Shown here: positions 60,455 to 64,000 of the stretch, piece by piece
Numbering within the stretch: the first letter of the stretch is position 1
How the letters are laid out: every line of letters begins with the position of its first letter
From: CAYQLT01 sp964418425
GTDB lineage: Bacteria; Bacillota; Limnochordia; Limnochordales; Geochordaceae
Assembly: GCA_964418425.1 (NCBI GenBank)
Contig: CAYQLT010000005.1
Location: 1-64,000 of the forward strand
Direction of reading: 5' to 3'
Length of the DNA: 64,000 bases
The notes under the pieces: model-generated
Databases searched by the model: none
Seen by the model: only the letters and a program-made list of their open reading frames with translations
What the model was told of the DNA's origin: nothing
Made by a program: the position numbers and the translations under genes

Positions 60455-62449
60455 TCACCTCGGTACCCGCTCTTCCGTTGCCGCCGCCACCCGGGATGCG
60501 GCGGCTTTTCCCGGCCGTCTGACTTGCCGTCCCATGCGCCGCAGGACGGGCACGGCCAGCACCAGGGCCAGACCGGCCAGGTCCGTGGCCGTTCCGGCCT
60601 TGATCAGCATCACGGAGCCCGCGCCCAGCACCGCTCGCTCCCACCACCTCGCCCACCCCCAAAACCATCCGGTCAGCGCGCCCGCGGCCGCCACCACGCC
60701 GATAGCGGCCGAGGCCGCGGCCAGGCCTATCTCCAGGGGCGTTCCCTGCATGAGCAGCGGCGGCGAGTAGACGAACATGAAGGCCACGATGAAGCCCGGC
60801 ACCGCGTACCAAAAAGATGTGAGGGCGGTCTTCCAGAAATCCGCTCGGGCAATGCTGGCCGCCACCGCCGCCACCACCGCCACGGGCGGTGTGGAGCCTG
60901 ACTTGACGGCGAAGTAGAACAAGAACAGGTGAGCCGCAAGGCGGGGCACCCCCACCGCCTCCAGCGCGGGGGCCACGAAAGAGGCGGTCAGGACGTAGGC
61001 GATGGGAGTCGGCATACCCATGCCCAAAAGCGTATCGACCAAAAGCGCCACAAGCAGCGTTCCGGGAAGGCTGCGCCCGGAGGCAGACAGGATCAGTTCG
61101 GTCAGGCGCGCGCCCAAGCCGGTGGTCACCACCGCCTGCTGGATGAGACCGATGGAGACGATGAGGGCAGTCGCCCGGGACGCCTGGCGCACACCGTCGT
61201 CGAAGATGGCCACGACGTCCCGCCAGTTCGGGCGGGTGGCCTTCCGGCAAAACGCGCCGGCCAGCGCCGCCCCCACGCTGACCAGGCCGGCGTACGCCGC
61301 CGTGACGCCTTTGACCATCAGCAGGTAAAACAGCACGCCCGGCGCCAGCAGCAGGTGCCAGCCATTCCGGAGCACCCCGCGCGCATCGGGCAATTCGTGC
61401 CGCGGCAAGCCGGTCAGCCCCCGGCGCTCGGCCTCCGCGTGGATCACCACATACGTGGAGACGTAATAGAGGACCGAGGGGATCACGGCGGACAGCGCGA
61501 TGGTGCTGTACGGAATGCCGGTGAACTCCGCCATCAGGAAGGCGGCTGCTCCCATGACCGGGGGCAACAGCTGCGAGCCCTCGGAGTTGACCACCTCCAC
61601 CGCGGCCGCCACGTGGGCAGGAAACCCGGTTCGCTTCATCATCGGGATGGTCATCGAGCCGGTGGTCACGACGTTGGCGATGGAGCTGCCCACCATCGTC
61701 CCCAGCCCGGCGCTGGCCAGCATGGAGGTCTTGGCGGGCCCACCCACCCTGTGTCCCATCAGGGAGTTGAACAGGTCGATCACCACGTCCGAGGCCCGGG
61801 TCCGAAGCAGCGCCGCGCTGAAAAGCAGGAACATGAAGAGATACCCGGCGGCCACCGACAACCCCAGTCCGAACACGCCCTCGCCCGTGTAGGCCGCCAG
61901 AAAGATGAAGCGCCGAAAACTGATGGGCGCGTGGGCGAGCAGGCCGGGCAGCTTGTGGCCGAACAGGATGTAGGCGACGCTGGCCAGGGAGAGGATGAAT
62001 AAGGCGCGGCTCTCCCGCCGGGCCGCCTCGAGCACCACCACCACGAGAACAGAGCCCACGACCAGATCCCAGCGCCCCAGCAAAGGAGCCCCCCAAAGCC
62101 CCAGGATCCGGGTGTAGTTGACCACCACGTAGCCGGTAGCGGCGGTGGCGGCAAGCGCCATCGCCCGGTCCCACATGCGCCGCCGGCCCGTTCGAGGAGG
62201 GTCCGAGTCGTTCAAAAAGTAGATAAGCATCATTGCCATCATGAAAAGTGCCAGGTGTACAAGGACGGTTCGGTACGGGCCCAACAGCGTGGCATAGGCC
62301 ATGTACGCCGAGGTGACCAGGGCGACCAGCGTGAGCAGACTCTGCCCCAGGCGGCGGGGCGGCCGCGGCACCATAAGGCCGCTCCCCGTGCCGGGAGATG
62401 GGTGGAGGGAAGGCTTTGTGTTGCGCGGGTCGTCCATCGCGACGGGCAT
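60455..62449 (-). CDS. Fused TRAP permease (DctQ-DctM type, TAXI-associated)
   Basis: A 664-residue membrane protein with about 17-18 hydrophobic segments. The first four are DctQ-like and the rest DctM-like, as usual for TAXI systems (compare the separate dctQ and dctM at 11.6-13.5 kb). L-G-T-M-V-G-S-S-I-A-N-V-V-T-T-G-S-M-T-I-P and D-T-L-L-G-M-G-M-P-T-P-I-A-Y are family hallmarks. It imports an organic acid with the binding protein downstream. The start is ATG 62449-62447; an in-frame ATG lies at 62437. It is divergent from the aconitase-family gene, so the substrate may be a di- or tricarboxylate. Confidence 0.87.
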   Translation of the reverse strand: MPVAMDDPRNTKPSLHPSPGTGSGLMVPRPPRRLGQSLLTLVALVTSAYMAYATLLGPYRTVLVHLALFMMAMMLIYFLNDSDPPRTGRRRMWDRAMALAATAATGYVVVNYTRILGLWGAPLLGRWDLVVGSVLVVVVLEAARRESRALFILSLASVAYILFGHKLPGLLAHAPISFRRFIFLAAYTGEGVFGLGLSVAAGYLFMFLLFSAALLRTRASDVVIDLFNSLMGHRVGGPAKTSMLASAGLGTMVGSSIANVVTTGSMTIPMMKRTGFPAHVAAAVEVVNSEGSQLLPPVMGAAAFLMAEFTGIPYSTIALSAVIPSVLYYVSTYVVIHAEAERRGLTGLPRHELPDARGVLRNGWHLLLAPGVLFYLLMVKGVTAAYAGLVSVGAALAGAFCRKATRPNWRDVVAIFDDGVRQASRATALIVSIGLIQQAVVTTGLGARLTELILSASGRSLPGTLLVALLVDTLLGMGMPTPIAYVLTASFVAPALEAVGVPRLAAHLFLFYFAVKSGSTPPVAVVAAVAASIARADFWKTALTSFWYAVPGFIVAFMFVYSPPLLMQGTPLEIGLAAASAAIGVVAAAGALTGWFWGWARWWERAVLGAGSVMLIKAGTATDLAGLALVLAVPVLRRMGRQVRRPGKAAASRVAAATEERVPR

Positions 62450-62513
62450 TCGCAACCGCTTTCCAGGGTGCGCCCTTACAGGCCGGCGGGGATGCGTCCG
62501 TTCGGGTACCCCC

Positions 62514-62542
62514 ATCGTAACATGGGGAGCGGGTGGGGGCAA
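62514..62542 (-). promoter_or_regulatory. Weak promoter candidate for the TRAP operon
   Basis: On the minus strand, TTGCCC (62542-62537) and TACGAT (62519-62514) are 17 bases apart, 64 bases before the permease start. Confidence 0.3.
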
Positions 62543-62565
62543 GGCGCGCAGGCGCAGTCCAGGGC

Positions 62566-62617
62566 TTGACAGGGATGGGGACGCCCCGGTATGATGCAAA
62601 GCAAGCAAGCGCTTGGT
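62566..62617 (+). promoter_or_regulatory. Promoter with CAAGC-type operator for the aconitase-family gene
   Basis: -35 TTGACA (62566-62571), 18-base spacer, -10 TATGAT (62590-62595). Both boxes and the spacing equal those of the second Liv promoter. Just downstream, AGCAAGCGCTTGGT (62604-62617) contains the palindrome CAAGCGCTTG and fits the A-n-CAAG-nn-CTTG-n-T form known for KstR2-type TetR operators. A 6-bp hairpin CGGCTT-TC-AAGCCG lies later in the roughly 105-base leader. Confidence 0.75.
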
Positions 62618-62709
62618 ACACTGGGGAAAGCTGGCGGATTGGGTCGGGCGTCCGGGGAATAGCGGCTTTCAAGCCGGAAGCGGCCAGGTTCCGCAGTCTA
62701 CGGGAGAGG

Positions 62710-63987
62710 GTGCGAGGGCCTCTGGGGCTGACGCTGGCCGAGAAGGTTTTGGCCCGGGCGGCTGGCCGCGAGGCGGTTCGGCCGGGGGAGTTCGTCACCG
62801 CGCAGATCGATTTCGCGCTGGTGCATGACATCTTCGCAGCCCAGGTGTTCCAGCTCCTGGAGTCGGTGGGGGTGGATCGGGTTTGGGATCCTGACCGGGT
62901 GGCCGTGGTGATCGACCACCTGGTGCCGGCTCCCTCCGGGGCGGCTGCCGAGCTGCACCAGCGCATCCGGGAGTATACCCGGCGCTTCGGCATCCGACAC
63001 TTCTATGACGCCGGTGAAGGAATCTGTCACCAGTTGCTGGTGGAGCGAGGACACGCCCGGCCCGGGCGTCTCATGGTGGGGACGGACTCCCATACCACCA
63101 CGTACGGAGCGCTGGGGGCCGCCGGCACGGGGATCGGCACCTCGGAAATGGTCTACGTGCTGGCCACCGGCCGGCTGTGGTTTCGGGTCCCGGAGACCAT
63201 TCGGTTCGACCTGGTGGGCTCGCTTCCCGACGGGGTGGGGTGGAAGGACGTCATCCTGTTCATCGCGGGGCGCTTTGGCTCCGACGTGGCGCAGTACCGC
63301 TCGGTGGAGTTCGCCGGGGCGGCGGCGGAGTCGGTGGACCTGCCGGGGCGGCTCAGCATGTGCAACATGGCCGTGGAGATCGGCGCCAAGTTCGGCCTGT
63401 TCGCCTCGGACCACGTCACGCAAGCCTTCCTGACCCGCGCGGGCGCCCCGGGTCTGCAGGAGCTTCGCCCGGATGGGGACGCCGCCTACGCCGCCGTGCA
63501 TACCATCCCCCTGTCCGGGCTCGTTCCCCAGGTGGCCCTTCCCCATGCGGTGGACCGGGTGCGGCCGGTGGACGAGGTGGAGGGGACGCCCGTGGACCAG
63601 GCGTTCATCGGCTCGTGCACCAACGGCCGCCTGGAGGATCTGGAGGAGGCGGCGCGCATCCTCCGGGGCCGGCGCGTCCACCCCCGGGTGCGGCTGCTGG
63701 TGGCCCCGGCCTCACGAGAGGTTTACCGACAGGCGCTTGAAAACGGAATCCTGTCCGCACTGGTGGACGCCGGCGCGCTCATCCTCCCCCCCGGCTGCGG
63801 CCCCTGCTTTGGGGGTCACGGGGGGCTTTTGGGGCCCGGGGAGCGATGCATCGGCACCCACAACCGCAACTTCGCCGGGCGCATGGGCAGCCCGCAGGCC
63901 GAGATATACCTGGCCTCGCCGGCCACGGTGGCGGCCTCCGCCCTGGCCGGGTGCATCGCCGACCCCAGAGACATGGTGGGGAGGTGA
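62710..63987 (+). CDS. LeuC/homoaconitase-family large subunit
   Basis: A 425-residue aconitase-superfamily protein of the two-subunit (LeuC) type. T-D-S-H-T-T-T-Y-G-A-L-G near residue 125, the cluster cysteine in F-I-G-S-C-T-N-G-R near residue 300 and the pair in P-P-G-C-G-P-C-F-G-G-H are present. It dehydrates/rehydrates a hydroxy di- or tricarboxylate; isopropylmalate, homoaconitate, citrate or methylcitrate-type substrates are all possible. The start is GTG 62710, where the family's typical opening L-T-L-A-E-K-V-L-A begins; the stretch upstream to the promoter would be leader. The small subunit would be expected just beyond the window. Confidence 0.85.
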   Translation: MRGPLGLTLAEKVLARAAGREAVRPGEFVTAQIDFALVHDIFAAQVFQLLESVGVDRVWDPDRVAVVIDHLVPAPSGAAAELHQRIREYTRRFGIRHFYDAGEGICHQLLVERGHARPGRLMVGTDSHTTTYGALGAAGTGIGTSEMVYVLATGRLWFRVPETIRFDLVGSLPDGVGWKDVILFIAGRFGSDVAQYRSVEFAGAAAESVDLPGRLSMCNMAVEIGAKFGLFASDHVTQAFLTRAGAPGLQELRPDGDAAYAAVHTIPLSGLVPQVALPHAVDRVRPVDEVEGTPVDQAFIGSCTNGRLEDLEEAARILRGRRVHPRVRLLVAPASREVYRQALENGILSALVDAGALILPPGCGPCFGGHGGLLGPGERCIGTHNRNFAGRMGSPQAEIYLASPATVAASALAGCIADPRDMVGR

Positions 63988-64000
63988 AGCAGCCCTTGGC

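Noticed and set aside
60420..62993. Minus-strand open frame of 857 codons around the TRAP permease
   Set aside because: It runs in a different frame from the clear DctQM-type membrane protein and is Gly/Arg-rich without membrane segments.

Overview
The DNA is very G+C rich (roughly 65-70% by eye). Many genes start at GTG or TTG, ribosome binding sites are strong GGAGG-type sites, and there are several clean sigma-A type promoters (TTGACA/TTGACC, 17-18 bp, TATGAT/TAGAAT/TAGGAT). Operons are tight with ATGA/GTGA stop-start overlaps. This fits a high-GC member of the Bacillota (Limnochordia, Thermaerobacter/Symbiobacterium-like lineages are candidates), but no rRNA or marker gene is present, so this stays an inference. 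It is a scaffold: three runs of exactly 100 N occur. Two of them (1446-1545, 20829-20928) are flanked by the same 55 bases on both sides and look like assembler k-mer overlaps rather than missing DNA. The third (51469-51568) has no flanking duplication and hides part of a real gene.

Layout. 0.2-4.8 kb: a lipoprotein, a membrane-anchored cupredoxin, an isochorismatase-like hydrolase and a two-gene ABC-2 exporter. 5.1-9.5 kb: a glycerol-3-phosphate/sugar type ABC importer (ugpB-ugpA-ugpE) whose last permease is tandemly duplicated. 9.6-14.3 kb: a GntR regulator, a DctPQM TRAP transporter and iolB in one operon. 14.4-20.7 kb: a frame-disrupted SNF2-type helicase with a zinc-ribbon partner, a TetR regulator, a PaaI-type thioesterase and an adenine deaminase.

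20.7-63.9 kb is mainly an aromatic-acid and acyl-CoA catabolic island. It opens with an aerobic phenylacetyl-CoA epoxidase operon (paaA, a split paaD, two paaB-like genes, paaC). A TetR regulator, an enoyl-CoA hydratase and an aldehyde dehydrogenase follow on the minus strand. A Liv-type ABC importer then leads into a second aldehyde dehydrogenase, a benzoate-CoA-ligase-like enzyme, a thiolase and an amidohydrolase. On the minus strand lie hcrCAB (4-hydroxybenzoyl-CoA reductase, with the extra iron-sulfur insert in HcrB) behind an unusual XylR/V4R-PucR type regulator. Next come a degenerate PaaK paralogue coupled to an intact PaaK, and an ATP-dependent class I benzoyl-CoA reductase operon (bzdNOPQ type). 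That operon continues into a BadI/Oah-like crotonase, a CoA-transferase-like pair, a BadH-like dehydrogenase and a second SDR. A second Liv-type importer, a TAXI-type TRAP transporter and a LeuC/aconitase-family subunit close the window.

Together the genes describe uptake, CoA activation and two opposite ways of breaking aromatic rings: oxygen-dependent epoxidation of phenylacetyl-CoA, and oxygen-independent reduction of (4-hydroxy)benzoyl-CoA. Near-identical 18-bp operator-like sites lie between the -35 and -10 boxes of both the paa and the bzd promoters, suggesting that one TetR-type repressor watches over both. I see no tRNA, rRNA, CRISPR array, insertion sequence or phage gene.
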